DNA of 64,000 nucleotides. Origin: Erwinia sp. ErVv1 (GTDB lineage Bacteria; Pseudomonadota; Gammaproteobacteria; Enterobacterales; Enterobacteriaceae). The position numbers and the translations under genes are program-made. Numbering within the stretch: position 1 is the first letter of the stretch; each line of letters opens with the position of its first letter. This document shows positions 46,389-56,532 of the stretch, piece by piece. The stretch is from contig NZ_CDPK01000001.1 in NCBI RefSeq assembly GCF_900068895.1, positions 125,976-189,975 on the forward strand, in the 5' to 3' direction. The notes beneath the pieces were generated by a model, which saw nothing but the letters and a program-made list of their open reading frames with translations, ran no database searches and was not told the origin of the DNA.

Positions 46389-47184
46389 CACAGGCTCCTA
46401 AAAGAGATAACAGGCCAGCTGCCGGGCAGCGATAATTACCGATGTCGGCCACATGACAATAAGCCTGTGGCGCGGCCAGTAACGTTCTGGCTGGAGGAAA
46501 AATTTGCGTACGCGGGCATTACGAGGCTGGGCGCAGGTAATTCCTGTACGGCGTAGCCAGTACAAAAAAGGTTATTTCGGGGATGCGACAGCTCTGAGAG
46601 GAGGTGAAACATTGCCCGCCGACGGTCGGCAAGCAAACAACGGAGTTGGCTTACCTTAGCGCGTATAACCTAAAGGGTGACTGTCCAATTTTTGACTCCA
46701 TTGTGAAATTCGCCGCCACTATAAGCCCGGCCTGAACAGAAGTAAACTGGAAATATCCGGACCGAAAACCAGAGGTTATTTCTTAAAAAAAGTTTAACTA
46801 ACAATGGATTACCTAATAACATCCGGTAACTAACCATCAGGATTTGTTTAAACGATTTATCAACCAGCGCGTTATTTATGCCACTCACAACCCGGTTTTA
46901 ACCTGTGCTAACCCTTCCATCCGTTTCTCACTGCGACTTTCCTCCTAACGCGTCCCCTACCCGATCGCGTCTGTGCAGCGACGCCTGCACTCTTTATTGT
47001 CCGTTTTACAGTGGTTACCGCCAGCAAAAAGAGGTTTCACCCTGATATCAGCCAGCAAATATTCCCACATGCGAACAATTCACTTTTCAGCGGGCAACGC
47101 CCTGCCCAGCGGGCTTTTCGGCATTGAACGAGGCCGTTGCAGTGCGTAAAATTCTGTAACACGTCTTAAAAATAAGAAACTGCT
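46389..47184. other. Intergenic stretch between the mgtA leader and yhjE, no further gene seen
   Basis: Holds the divergent mgtA promoter/leader and the yhjE promoter region. I found no reading frame with a good ribosome site and no clear repeat. Confidence 0.4.
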
Positions 47185-48513
47185 ATGCAAGCCTCTATCG
47201 CACCTGCTTCCGCCGGCCAACCCGATGCCGCCCCCGTAAACTCACGCGGTAAAGTCCTGATCGCTTCACTGGTTGGTACCGCCATTGAGTTCTTTGATTT
47301 CTATATTTATGCCACCGCTGCGGTAATCGTTTTCCCGCATATCTTCTTCCCACAGGGTGATGCCACCGCCGCGACGCTCCAGTCGCTGGCGACCTTTGCC
47401 ATCGCTTTTATTGCACGTCCAATCGGCTCGGCGCTGTTTGGTCACTTTGGTGACCGCGTGGGCCGCAAGGTCACGCTGGTGGCCTCGCTGCTTACCATGG
47501 GCATCTCAACCGTGGTGATTGGCCTGCTGCCAGGTTATGACACCATCGGGGTGTTCGCCCCGCTGCTGCTGGCGCTGGCGCGCTTTGGACAGGGCCTGGG
47601 GCTGGGCGGAGAATGGGGCGGCGCGGCGCTGCTGGCGACGGAAAATGCGCCGGCAAAGAAGCGTGCGCTGTATGGCTCCTTTCCACAGCTTGGCGCGCCT
47701 ATTGGCTTTTTCTTTGCCAACGGAACCTTCCTGCTGCTTTCCTGGCTGCTGACCGACGCGCAGTTTATTCAGTGGGGATGGCGCGTACCCTTTATTCTCT
47801 CGGCGATTCTGGTGCTGGTCGGCCTGTACGTTCGCGTTTCGCTGCATGAATCACCGGTGTTTGCCCGGGTGAAAAAAGAGCATAAGCAGGTTAAGGTGCC
47901 GATCGGTACGCTGCTGACAAAGCATCTGAAGGCCACCGTTCTCGGCACCTTTATTATGCTGGCGACCTATACGCTGTTCTATATTATGACTGTCTATTCC
48001 ATGACTTACGGCACCACCCCGGTACCCAACGGGTTAGGTTTCCCCCGCAATACGCTGCTGTGGATGCTGATGGTGGCGGTGATTGGCTTTGGCGTGATGG
48101 TCCCGATTGCCGGACTGCTGGCCGATCGTTTCGGCCGCCGCAGGACGATGATTGTGATTACGCTGATGATTATTCTTTTTGCGCTGATTTTCCCGTCCAT
48201 GCTGGGATCCGGCAACCAGCTGCTGGTGATGGCGTTCCTGCTGTGCGGCCTGAGCGTAATGGGGCTGACCTTTGGTCCAATGGGCGCCCTGCTGCCGGAG
48301 CTGTTTCCCACGGAAGTCCGCTATACCGGAGCCTCTTTCTCCTACAATCTGTCGTCGATTCTGGGTGCCTCCGTGGCCCCCTGGATCGCCACCTGGCTGG
48401 CGCATAACTACGGTCTGTTCGCAGTGGGCATCTATCTTGCGGCAATGGCCTGCCTGACGTTAATTGCCCTGCTGGCCTGCAAAGAGACGCGCCACGAAAC
48501 GCTCTACGACTAA
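47185..48513 (+). CDS. yhjE: YhjE-like MFS metabolite transporter
   Basis: 442 residues (E. coli YhjE 440). Twelve-helix major facilitator of the metabolite:H+ symporter family (ShiA/ProP relatives): GTAIEFFDFYIYATAA near 30-45, GHFGDRVGRKVTL in the loop 2-3, RFGQGLGLGGEWGGAALLA in helix 4 and LADRFGRRRTM in the second half. Substrate unknown. Next to yhjG as in E. coli. A strong terminator follows. Confidence 0.88.
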   Translation: MQASIAPASAGQPDAAPVNSRGKVLIASLVGTAIEFFDFYIYATAAVIVFPHIFFPQGDATAATLQSLATFAIAFIARPIGSALFGHFGDRVGRKVTLVASLLTMGISTVVIGLLPGYDTIGVFAPLLLALARFGQGLGLGGEWGGAALLATENAPAKKRALYGSFPQLGAPIGFFFANGTFLLLSWLLTDAQFIQWGWRVPFILSAILVLVGLYVRVSLHESPVFARVKKEHKQVKVPIGTLLTKHLKATVLGTFIMLATYTLFYIMTVYSMTYGTTPVPNGLGFPRNTLLWMLMVAVIGFGVMVPIAGLLADRFGRRRTMIVITLMIILFALIFPSMLGSGNQLLVMAFLLCGLSVMGLTFGPMGALLPELFPTEVRYTGASFSYNLSSILGASVAPWIATWLAHNYGLFAVGIYLAAMACLTLIALLACKETRHETLYD

Positions 48514-48528
48514 TTATCCTGGTCAATA

Positions 48529-48564
48529 AAAAGCCTGCTCAATCACACATTGAGCAGGCTTTTG
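48529..48564 (+). terminator. Rho-independent terminator after yhjE
   Basis: Perfect hairpin: AAAGCCTGCTCAAT, loop CACAC, ATTGAGCAGGCTTTT, with A and T runs on both sides, so it works on both strands. It separates yhjE from the convergent yhjG. Confidence 0.9.
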
Positions 48565-48608
48565 TGTCTTCTGAAGCCGGGCCAGATTAAGTCCCTGGCC
48601 CGCTGCGG

Positions 48609-50675
48609 TTATTTCTTACTTTTCATTTCCTTTAGCACGTTAGTACACTGGTTCTGCTCGTTATCGCTGGGCGAGACCAGTGCCAGCAGCGCCGCTGCGG
48701 GTGCGACCACGGCGCCCAGCGCGACGGCCGCGGCACCGCGCGCAATCAGCGGGCCAGCTTTTACCCCGGCGTCGGGCTTCTTAAAGGTGCCGCGTACGTA
48801 GAGCGGCGAGCGCAGGGTGACGATGCGCACCCCTTTACTCTCCGGATTGATCGACAGATCCATTCTCTCGTTGGCAAAATTGGTGGTGCCATTAATATTA
48901 ATTACTGCGTTTTCCGTATCGAAAACAAAGAGTTTACTGGTGGCCAGTCCGTTCCTGACGTTGAGATCGGCTGCGGCGCAGTTAATACGTACCTGGTCGT
49001 CGCCAAACAGCTTGCCCACCACGTAGTTACCCACGTTAAGACCGACAATTTCCATCAGGCTACGGCTGATTACGCCGTCGTTCATCAGCATTTTCAAATC
49101 GCCGTTGCTGGTCGCCAAAATATCCGCCACGGAGTTGCCGGTGCCGCTCAGGCTGGCATCGCCGTTCATCTGTCCCATACTGCTCTGCATTGCCGCCACT
49201 TTAGGGAACAGCTGCTTTAGCTTCAGATTACGGGCGTGCAGATCGGCCCGCGCGCGCATCGGCGTATGATTCCCTTCCATATGAATGGTGGAGTTCAGGC
49301 TGCCGCCCGCCACGCCGAAGCGCAGCGGATCGAGCAGCAGGTCGCCGTTCTTCAATACCAGATGGGTATAGAGATCGCTTAGCGGCAGCGAGGTACTGTG
49401 TTCAATGCGCTTGCCGCTAAACTTCACGTCGGCATCCATCACGCCCCAGCTTTTGGTATCAAACTTGTCGTGCGGCAGTACGCGGTCAGCGGGCTGATTT
49501 GAAACATCGCCCCGCTTCGCCTTAGCCTGTTCAGTCTTACTGCTGTTCTTGCCGGAGTTAACCCCTATGAGCGGGCCAAGATCGGCCATACGCAGCTGGC
49601 GCGACTCCAGCGATCCTTCCAGTTTGGGCCGTGGCTTGCTCTGGGTGTAGGTCATGGAACCATGGATATCACTGTCGCCAATATGGCCGTTGAAGTTTTC
49701 ATAGTTGAACACCGGGCCGCCTTTTTGCTGGAAATGCGCAATCAGGTGACCATCGGTTTCGTAAGGAGGCGTATCGGGCAGCACAATCCCGGTCAGGCCA
49801 TAAAGGTTAGCCAGCGTGTCGCCCGAGAAGCGCAGGCGAATATTCAGCCCGCCGAGATTGAGCGGATCCTGTAGGGTGCCCGCCACCTGGACACGCGTAC
49901 TGCCGTTACGCACGTCGGCCTGTAGCGGGAATGGGTTGGTTTTACTGCGCAGCGAGAGCATTCCGCCAATTTTACCCTCTCCGTTAAGCTTTTCGCCGTT
50001 GTAAGTTCCGTCTGCTTTCCAGCCGAAAACGAAGTCGGATGCGCCCTTCTGGCCGGAATCATCTTTACTGCCGGCGACCTGGCCATAAGGCACGGGTTTA
50101 CCCAGCGGATTCACGGTCACCTGGAGATCGGCCTTATTGATAGCATCTTTCACGGCAATCTGTGCACGATCAAACAGGATGTTATCCAGACGGAATGTCC
50201 AGGCAGAGGGAGGCTGGTTCGGGTCTGCATTCTCACTGCTGGCCAGATTAAAGGTCCAGTTATTTTTATGGTCAGCGGTCTGGAGCAGCCTGGCATCCGG
50301 CTGGGTCAGGCGGATCCAGGGAAGGTAAATCTCCTTGCCTAACAGCGCAAGCGGCGAGAGCGTGGCATCCACCCGATTCAGGTGCACCATGGTGACTTCA
50401 GGTATGTTTGCCGGGTTACCCAACATAATATCTTCCGCGTGTACCTGCGGCCAGGGAACCCAGCTGCGCCAGCCATGCTCTTCCCGATTACGCGCCCAGT
50501 TGACGCCCAGATCGCCGCGTATGGCAAAGGGCCGGTTCAGCTCGGTTGAAACTTTCTGGTTTATGGTGGGCTTAAGTCGGTTCCAGTCAAACAGGGCGAT
50601 GATCACCACAATCACCACAACCAGTAACAGCACTATTCCGACAATCCAGCTAATTATTTTTCCCGTACGCGACAT
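48609..50675 (-). CDS. yhjG: YhjG, AsmA-family protein
   Basis: 688 residues (E. coli YhjG 686). One N-terminal membrane anchor (about 7-30), then a large periplasmic region of the AsmA type with a conserved C-terminal domain (from about 400 onward, containing LKQLFPKVAAMQSSMGQMNG and SISPESKGVRIVTL-like LSINPESKGVRIVTLRSPL). AsmA-like proteins bridge the periplasm and are implicated in outer-membrane lipid transport. Ala-rich tail with VALGAVVAPAAALLAL near the C-terminus. Confidence 0.88.
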   Translation of the reverse strand: MSRTGKIISWIVGIVLLLVVVIVVIIALFDWNRLKPTINQKVSTELNRPFAIRGDLGVNWARNREEHGWRSWVPWPQVHAEDIMLGNPANIPEVTMVHLNRVDATLSPLALLGKEIYLPWIRLTQPDARLLQTADHKNNWTFNLASSENADPNQPPSAWTFRLDNILFDRAQIAVKDAINKADLQVTVNPLGKPVPYGQVAGSKDDSGQKGASDFVFGWKADGTYNGEKLNGEGKIGGMLSLRSKTNPFPLQADVRNGSTRVQVAGTLQDPLNLGGLNIRLRFSGDTLANLYGLTGIVLPDTPPYETDGHLIAHFQQKGGPVFNYENFNGHIGDSDIHGSMTYTQSKPRPKLEGSLESRQLRMADLGPLIGVNSGKNSSKTEQAKAKRGDVSNQPADRVLPHDKFDTKSWGVMDADVKFSGKRIEHSTSLPLSDLYTHLVLKNGDLLLDPLRFGVAGGSLNSTIHMEGNHTPMRARADLHARNLKLKQLFPKVAAMQSSMGQMNGDASLSGTGNSVADILATSNGDLKMLMNDGVISRSLMEIVGLNVGNYVVGKLFGDDQVRINCAAADLNVRNGLATSKLFVFDTENAVININGTTNFANERMDLSINPESKGVRIVTLRSPLYVRGTFKKPDAGVKAGPLIARGAAAVALGAVVAPAAALLALVSPSDNEQNQCTNVLKEMKSKK

Positions 50676-50783
50676 ACCTGGTCTCCTTGCTCGCTTCGGC
50701 TTTCACTAAAGATAGTCCAGAGAACAGGAAACGGCACCCGACAGGGTTGATTAGCAAGGTTTTAGCCTGCGAACGCGGTCACA

Positions 50784-52040
50784 TTAATGCGGGCTAAAAT
50801 CAGGAAGCGCCAGCAGCCAGGTATCACGCCGGGCGCTGATTAGCGCGCCGCGCTGCGCATGCCCGCTATCAGTCTGTCCCGGCGTAAAGGTAGCCTTTTC
50901 GATATCGCGCCGATAGCGCAGACTGTGCAGATGATTGTCCGCCTGCGAAAGGAGCGGGATGAGCCGGGCGCTAATGCGATCGCGCGATGGGTAAGGCCAG
51001 ACCCGGTTATCGTCGGTCCAGGGGGCCATAAAGTCGAGCGCGGTCAGGATACCGACGCCGCCCGCCCGCGCTGGCCGCCATAGATCATCCGCGCTGCTTT
51101 TGTCCGCCAGCGTGGCCAGTGCGACCAATGCCTGGAGATTGAATATACTGTAGTGAAAAGAGCGCGTACGGGCCAGCTCCAAAGGTTGAGTCCCATCCGC
51201 CAGAATCTGGTGATCCATTCGCGCCCGTGCCGCTGTAACCTGTGCACGAACGGTGGCGGGCTGCCGCACATACCAGGCAATCCCCGCCACCTGAACGTTG
51301 TACCAGCTGCCATGGTTATTTTTTGCCCGGGCCTCGCGTTTTCCCTGCGGGCTGTTTTGTAACCAGCCCAGATAGTCCGTCATCCACGCCTGCATCTGCT
51401 GTTCATCAGACTCATGCCAGCCAGGCGCCTGTCGCAGGAGGATCAGCGAGTCGACCACCCGCGTGGCGAAGTAGCGACCGTCCAGAATCCCCGTCGACCG
51501 TCCCGTCGCCATACCCGGAACGCCCTGCGCCCAGTTCAGGTTGGGGTTCATCCGGCTTTCCGGTTCAATAAACCAGTGTCGCATCAGCTCAAGGGCTTTC
51601 TGCGCATAGCGGGGCTGTCCGGAGAAGTACCATGCCAGGGTAAGGGATTGCAGACGGGCGGTAAACGCGGCCAGCCTTACACCATCCGACTGGTTATTTT
51701 TGCTGGCAGGGTTAATTTCCCCATCGCGTCGTATCCAGCGCCCCTGCGGATTATGCGGATCCGGCCACCAATACGCGCTAATGCTGAGATAGTCATGCCT
51801 GGTGCCGCCCAGCGGCACCTGCCCCTTTTCCGTTACGCTCATGAGCGGAGCGTCCAGTGCCCGGTCAGCCTGACGCTGAAGCTCTTCCCATGCCAGCTGC
51901 GTCTGCGCAGAGGCGCGGTGGGTCTGAAGCTGTGCCTTTACCTCTGCCAGCACGCGCATATCCATAAAGGCAGGTTGCTGCGCCCGGGCGCAGAGGCAAA
52001 CCAGCAGGAGTGCCAATGTAACCGTTACAAGTCGACCCAT
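50784..52040 (-). CDS. Exported alginate-lyase family (PL5-like) polysaccharide lyase
   Basis: 418 residues. Signal peptide (about 1-20, ending ARA). Alpha/alpha-barrel lyase: SISAYWWPDPHNPQGRWIRR near 85-104, DGEINPASK, the catalytic-type NNHGSW motif (AlgL has NNHSYW) near 245, and SFHYSIFNLQALVALA later. Likely cleaves a uronate-containing polysaccharide in the periplasm or outside. In E. coli yhjH-kdgK lie in this interval; here it is this gene plus an esterase. GGAGAG lies 7 bases before the ATG, and a hexanucleotide repeat lies just upstream. Confidence 0.8.
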   Translation of the reverse strand: MGRLVTVTLALLLVCLCARAQQPAFMDMRVLAEVKAQLQTHRASAQTQLAWEELQRQADRALDAPLMSVTEKGQVPLGGTRHDYLSISAYWWPDPHNPQGRWIRRDGEINPASKNNQSDGVRLAAFTARLQSLTLAWYFSGQPRYAQKALELMRHWFIEPESRMNPNLNWAQGVPGMATGRSTGILDGRYFATRVVDSLILLRQAPGWHESDEQQMQAWMTDYLGWLQNSPQGKREARAKNNHGSWYNVQVAGIAWYVRQPATVRAQVTAARARMDHQILADGTQPLELARTRSFHYSIFNLQALVALATLADKSSADDLWRPARAGGVGILTALDFMAPWTDDNRVWPYPSRDRISARLIPLLSQADNHLHSLRYRRDIEKATFTPGQTDSGHAQRGALISARRDTWLLALPDFSPH

Positions 52041-52054
52041 TTGGCTGCTCTCCA

Positions 52055-52083
52055 GTTCAGGTTCAGGTTCAGGTTCAGGTTCA
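52055..52083. repeat. Hexanucleotide tandem repeat just upstream of the lyase gene
   Basis: GTTCAG on the plus strand, 4.8 copies, 15 bases upstream of the lyase start and directly upstream of its ribosome site. A change in copy number would alter promoter or leader spacing by six bases per unit without changing the protein. Confidence 0.85.
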
Positions 52084-52088
52084 AGAGG

Positions 52089-52544
52089 TTCACTCTACCG
52101 CTGAGCGGGCCAGTTGAAAATGGTAAGCGGATGGATAAAGAGCGGAAAAAAGTAGCCGCGGGGCAATTCGCCATATTCGTTATTTCCGCTTGATCGACAC
52201 AGGGTAATACCTGTTAATTTGCGTGAAGGAAATATATTACGCTGAATCCGTAAAGCAGATTAACTCTACTGCCAGCAACAAACCTGCCCGGGCATATTTA
52301 TTAATTTATCATTCGACTTATCAGACATTGATTAGCGTTATTCGCGCGTGAATGCCACCCTGATTAAGCGAGGAAAATCCGCCTCCGATTATACCTGGGT
52401 ATAAGTCTGAAACTGGCTATTCCCGCCTTTGTTTAACTGGACGCTTTATTAATAAACGGGCAATGTTTCAGCCATTCGATATGACCTGCTGCCCCGTTTT
52501 TCTTCGCGGCTCACCTTTGCAAATAATATAAATCAGGAGCGCCC
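52089..52544. other. Intergenic stretch between the divergent lyase and esterase genes
   Basis: AT-rich compared with its neighbours, no supported reading frame. Presumably holds both promoters. I could not identify an operator. Confidence 0.4.
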
Positions 52545-53426
52545 ATGAGAACTGAAATTATAAATATCTGGCCGCAGGGTGATGCACCCGGCGCCAGCGA
52601 TTCACGGGCGCAACCGCAGATTATTGACCTGGCGCGAGAATATGAGCCTTTCGATCGTGCCGCCAGCGGCGTGCGCTGCCCGGAACTGGCGTTCTGGTAT
52701 CCCGAGGAGAAGAGCGACAACGGCGTGACCCTGCTGGTCGCGCCGGGCGGGGGCTTCGAGCGTATTATGATTGATAAAGAGGGCAGCGCGCTGGCGATGT
52801 TCTTTACGGCGATGGGCTATACGCTGGCGGTGATGACCTATCGTCTTCCTCAGGATGGCCATCATGAAGCCGCAGACGCCCCGCTGGCGGATGCCCAGCG
52901 TGCCGTTCGGGTGCTGCGCCACCGGGCGGCTCGCGGTCTGAACGGTAAGCGTATCGTGATGATGGGCTTTTCTGCCGGGGGCTACGTCGCCGCCAGCGCA
53001 GGGACCCGCTTTAGCGAAAAACTCTATCCGGTACAGGATATCGCCGATTCGCTGGCGGCGAAGCCTGACGCGCTGGTGCTGGTTTATCCGGTTATTAGTA
53101 TGCGTGAGGGGCTGGCACATAAGGGTTCGCGGCTGAGGCTGTTAGGCGAGCACCCTACCCAACGGGAGATCGACGCTTATTCACTGGAGACGCGCGTCAC
53201 GGCGCAAACGCCACAAACGCTGCTGATACACGCGGTTAACGACGAATCAGTGCCGGTCAATAACAGTATGGTAATGTTCAGCGCGCTGCGTGAACACCAC
53301 GTCAGCTGCGAACTGCATTTTTACGAAAAAGGCGGGCACGGCTTCGGCATCCGTAACGTCGCCGACCTGCCGCTGGCCAGCTGGCCAATGCTGGTGAACG
53401 AATGGCTGCGCGCGCGAAGCTGGTAA
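52545..53426 (+). CDS. Alpha/beta hydrolase, acetyl esterase type
   Basis: 293 residues, no signal peptide, so cytoplasmic. APGGGFERIMIDKEG near 65-80 is the oxyanion-hole region (GGG), GFSAGGYVAA is the nucleophile elbow, HAVNDESVPVNNS holds the acid, and GGHGFGI the His. It resembles acetyl-xylan/pectin acetylesterases (BD-FAE/PaeX group). Next to a polysaccharide lyase, so a role in deacetylating oligosaccharides is plausible but unproven. AGGAG lies before the ATG. Confidence 0.85.
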   Translation: MRTEIINIWPQGDAPGASDSRAQPQIIDLAREYEPFDRAASGVRCPELAFWYPEEKSDNGVTLLVAPGGGFERIMIDKEGSALAMFFTAMGYTLAVMTYRLPQDGHHEAADAPLADAQRAVRVLRHRAARGLNGKRIVMMGFSAGGYVAASAGTRFSEKLYPVQDIADSLAAKPDALVLVYPVISMREGLAHKGSRLRLLGEHPTQREIDAYSLETRVTAQTPQTLLIHAVNDESVPVNNSMVMFSALREHHVSCELHFYEKGGHGFGIRNVADLPLASWPMLVNEWLRARSW

Positions 53427-53440
53427 GAGGTGGCTAAGCG

Positions 53441-53480
53441 GCGACTGACGTAATTAGGCCGCGACTGACGTAATAAGGGC
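53441..53480. repeat. 20-base tandem duplication downstream of the esterase gene
   Basis: GCGACTGACGTAAT occurs at 53441-53454 and again at 53461-53474, a unit of 20 bases repeated once with minor changes at the end. Just before the shared terminator; probably a local duplication. Confidence 0.7.
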
Positions 53481-53497
53481 GGCCTGTCGCCGCCCTT
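53475..53497. terminator. Hairpin between the convergent esterase and yhjJ genes
   Basis: Stem AAGGGCGGC / GCCGCCCTT (9 bases) with a CTGTC loop. No long T run, so it may be a moderate bidirectional terminator. Confidence 0.55.
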
Positions 53498-53502
53498 AAG
53501 CC

Positions 53503-54999
53503 TTAGTTCTGCGCGGGGGGGATATCGGAAACCGCAGGACGGGTATCCTCAATGCCGCCCGATGGCGTCGCCTGCATTGGGGTCATGATTTTATGCCAAA
53601 TATCCTGTAGCCCGGCAACGTTATTTTCCACTTCTCCCTGCGGCTGCATCAGCACCAGCGTCGGTTCCTGTGAAAGCTGCTGGCGCAGTTCCTGATTCAT
53701 CATCGGCAGCGTCAAACCTGCCAGAAAGCTCTGACGCAGCTTTTGATACTGCTCAGGCGCAATGTCCACCACCGCATTTTGCTGCGAGCGCAGCCGCTGA
53801 CTAATCAGCACGTCAGTGCCGGTTCGCGCATAGGTGGCGAACAGCTTATTCAGTTCAGCCGTCTTCTGCGCCATCAGTGCATCAAACTCATCCTGCGGCA
53901 GGCCGTTGTCGCGAATATTCGCCATCTCACGAGCAATCAACGTCAGGTTGCTTCCCAGCGCGGCGTTATCCGTTTCCATATTAATGGCACACTGGGCGCG
54001 CTGATAAAATACGCGGCAGTCAAACCCCACCTGGGCTTTTTGCGCTTTATTATCGGCGAGCATCTTCTGCACGTGCCAGAAAAGCGCCTCGCGAGCGAGG
54101 TCGCTTTGCCAGTAGCGCAGCAAATTCTGCGAGTCCCGGATAGGCTGCCAGGCGGTATCCCACACCAGTGACAGGCGATCCTGGCCGAGGGTGTTGTTAC
54201 CCGCCAGATTGATCGGCTTCTGCGCCAGAGGGGAGAGCGTGGGCATCGGTGAAGGAACATCACGCTTACCGCTGAGTGGGGAGAACGTCTTACCAATCTG
54301 CTCGACCAGAGCACGGCTGTCGACGTTACCCACCACCAGCAGCGTCATGGCATCCGGCGTATACCACTGCTTGTAGAAGGCATTAAGCTTGTCGGGATCG
54401 ACCGGCGTTCGCGTTTCCGCCGACGGATCGTGACCCAGCAGCACCGATCCCTTCAGGCGGTAGCGCCACCAGGGATCGCGCGGATCGGTAGGCCAGCTGG
54501 CGCCGGGATCGTCAGCCTGGAGGGCAGTGTTCACCGTCTGCTCGTTAATCGTCATATTTCCCCCGGTTGCCGCCAGCCAGTTCATGGCTTCTTTCAGCAG
54601 CTCCGGCCTGTTGTTCGGCAGGCTCAGGGAGTAGATCGTAAAATCATAAGACGTGACGGCGGGCGGCTGAGGATGTTCAGAATCGATGGCCTGCTGCCAG
54701 AGCGCGCGCTGCTGGGCAGGGTCGAGCTTCGCATTGTGCACAAGCGCAAGACGCGGAAGTAAATGGCTGAAGCCAGCCTGTTCGGTATTTTCAACCAGCG
54801 ATCCGGTATTAACAATCAAACGCACTTCGATGCGGTCACTCGGCCGCTGCGGCGTGGTCAGAACCTGCCAGCTAAACCCGTTATCAAGCTTTCCCTGCTG
54901 CCAGGCAGGATCGGGTTGGAGCGTTTCAGCCTGCGCAGTGATGCTGGCGACGGCCAGCAGTATCCCGCCAACCAAAAGACGAATTCTGGTGCCCTGCAT
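53503..54999 (-). CDS. yhjJ: YhjJ, inactive M16-like periplasmic protein
   Basis: 498 residues, the same as E. coli YhjJ. Signal peptide (about 1-24, ending AQA). Two M16 (insulinase) type domains, with the YTPDAMTLLVVGNVD segment near 190-210. The zinc motif HxxEH of active members is replaced (SHLLPR near residue 83), so it is not expected to be a peptidase. It ends in a Pro-rich tail (VSDIPPAQN) like the E. coli protein. Confidence 0.92.
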   Translation of the reverse strand: MQGTRIRLLVGGILLAVASITAQAETLQPDPAWQQGKLDNGFSWQVLTTPQRPSDRIEVRLIVNTGSLVENTEQAGFSHLLPRLALVHNAKLDPAQQRALWQQAIDSEHPQPPAVTSYDFTIYSLSLPNNRPELLKEAMNWLAATGGNMTINEQTVNTALQADDPGASWPTDPRDPWWRYRLKGSVLLGHDPSAETRTPVDPDKLNAFYKQWYTPDAMTLLVVGNVDSRALVEQIGKTFSPLSGKRDVPSPMPTLSPLAQKPINLAGNNTLGQDRLSLVWDTAWQPIRDSQNLLRYWQSDLAREALFWHVQKMLADNKAQKAQVGFDCRVFYQRAQCAINMETDNAALGSNLTLIAREMANIRDNGLPQDEFDALMAQKTAELNKLFATYARTGTDVLISQRLRSQQNAVVDIAPEQYQKLRQSFLAGLTLPMMNQELRQQLSQEPTLVLMQPQGEVENNVAGLQDIWHKIMTPMQATPSGGIEDTRPAVSDIPPAQN

Positions 55000-55182
55000 G
55001 TGAACCCCTAATCAATCACAAACCCAAAAATGACTAACAATCTGCGGCCTGTGGTTATCACAAGGATGGATAACTCTGTAAAACCGCTGTTTTTAAAACG
55101 AAGCAGCTTTTTAGACCGCGACGAGGCGAGGATGTCGCATTTTTGAGTGAAAAATCTTAAAAAGATATGCAGGTTATTATGC

Positions 55183-55219
55183 AAATGCCCGCTGCGAGGG
55201 CAAGTCGCGACGGGCATTT
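55183..55219. terminator. Hairpin between dctA and yhjJ
   Basis: AAATGCCCG paired with CGGGCATTT across a 19-base GC-rich loop. It could terminate dctA transcription; no T run follows on the minus strand, so this is weak. Confidence 0.35.
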
Positions 55220-55245
55220 TGGGGAATATTTAGCGATTTAGCGAA

Positions 55246-56532
55246 TTAAAGCGTGGTTTCCGGCAACTTTTTTCCCTTTTTAGAGGCGGTTAACGTCGCT
55301 TTGAGCTGTTGCTCATCCAGCTGTCCAACCCATTTTGCCACCACCAGGGTCGCCACGCCGTTGCCGACGAGATTGGTTAGCGCGCGCGCTTCCGACATAA
55401 AACGGTCAATACCCAGAATCAGCGCCAGCCCCGCCACCGGCAGATGCCCGACGGCTGAAAGGGTGGCAGCCAGCACGATAAACCCGCTGCCGGTCACCCC
55501 TGCGGCCCCTTTTGACGAGAGCAGCAGCACCACCAGAAGCGTGATTTGGTGCATGATATCCATATGCGCGTTGGTCGCCTGAGCAATAAATACCGCCGCC
55601 ATCGTCAGATAAATAGAGGTACCGTCGAGGTTGAACGAGTAGCCGGTCGGAATGACCAGCCCGACGACGGACTTTTTACAGCCCAGCTTTTCCATTTTAT
55701 CCAGCATGCGCGGCAGCGCGGATTCAGAAGAGGACGTGCCCAGTACGATCAGCAGTTCCTCTTTGATATAGGCAATGAACCTGAAGATATTGAAGCCGAC
55801 CGCGCGGGCAATCAGCCCCAGCACCACCACCACAAACAGGATGCAGGTCAGATAGAAGCAGAGGATCAGCTGGCCCAGCTGCACCAGTGAACCGACGCCA
55901 TATTTACCGATGGTAAAGGCCATCGCGCCGAAAGCACCGATCGGGGCCAGGCGCATGATCATATTGATAATGCCGAAGATCGCCTGGGAAAATCCCTCAA
56001 TAAAGTTAAAGACCAGCGTGCCTTTGTCGCCCAGACGGTGCAGGGCGAAGCCAAACAGAATGGCAAACAGCAGTACCTGGAGGATGTTGCCGCTGGCGAA
56101 GGCCCCAATAACGCTGCCCGGGATGATATCCATCAGGAAGGCGACGACACCCTGCTGCTCGGCCTGCTGCGCATAGACTGCAACTGCTTTGGCATCCAGC
56201 GTTGCGGGGTCTACGTTCATTCCCGCGCCGGGCTGCAAAACGTTCACTACCACCAGCCCGATCAGCAGCGCAATGGTGCTGACCACTTCAAAATAGAGCA
56301 GCGCCACGGCACCGGTACGGCCCACGGCCTTCATGCTTTCCATTCCGGCGATGCCGGTAACCACGGTGCAGAAGATCACCGGGGCAATAATCATTTTAAT
56401 CAGTTTGACGAAGCCGTCTCCCAACGGCTTCATCTGGGCACCCAGCTCGGGGTAGAAGTGCCCCAGCAACACGCCGATGGCGATCGCCGTTAATACCTGG
56501 AAATAAAGGCTCTTAAACAGAGAAGTTTTCAT
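55246..56532 (-). CDS. dctA: DctA, C4-dicarboxylate transporter
   Basis: 428 residues (E. coli 428). Inner-membrane symporter of the glutamate transporter (DAACS) family, importing succinate, fumarate and malate aerobically. Landmarks: [16 protein letters not shown] near 52, [18 protein letters not shown] in the hairpin 1 region, [16 protein letters not shown] near 300, and [21 protein letters not shown] near the end. All intact. Confidence 0.97.
   Translation of the reverse strand: MKTSLFKSLYFQVLTAIAIGVLLGHFYPELGAQMKPLGDGFVKLIKMIIAPVIFCTVVTGIAGMESMKAVGRTGAVALLYFEVVSTIALLIGLVVVNVLQPGAGMNVDPATLDAKAVAVYAQQAEQQGVVAFLMDIIPGSVIGAFASGNILQVLLFAILFGFALHRLGDKGTLVFNFIEGFSQAIFGIINMIMRLAPIGAFGAMAFTIGKYGVGSLVQLGQLILCFYLTCILFVVVVLGLIARAVGFNIFRFIAYIKEELLIVLGTSSSESALPRMLDKMEKLGCKKSVVGLVIPTGYSFNLDGTSIYLTMAAVFIAQATNAHMDIMHQITLLVVLLLSSKGAAGVTGSGFIVLAATLSAVGHLPVAGLALILGIDRFMSEARALTNLVGNGVATLVVAKWVGQLDEQQLKATLTASKKGKKLPETTL

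Noticed and set aside
46640-46900. PhoP box upstream of mgtA
   Set aside because: Several GTTTA-like stretches, but none in the required repeat with 5-base spacing on the proper strand.
53441-53480. CRISPR-like repeat pair
   Set aside because: Only two adjacent copies of a 20-base unit with no spacers; a simple tandem duplication.
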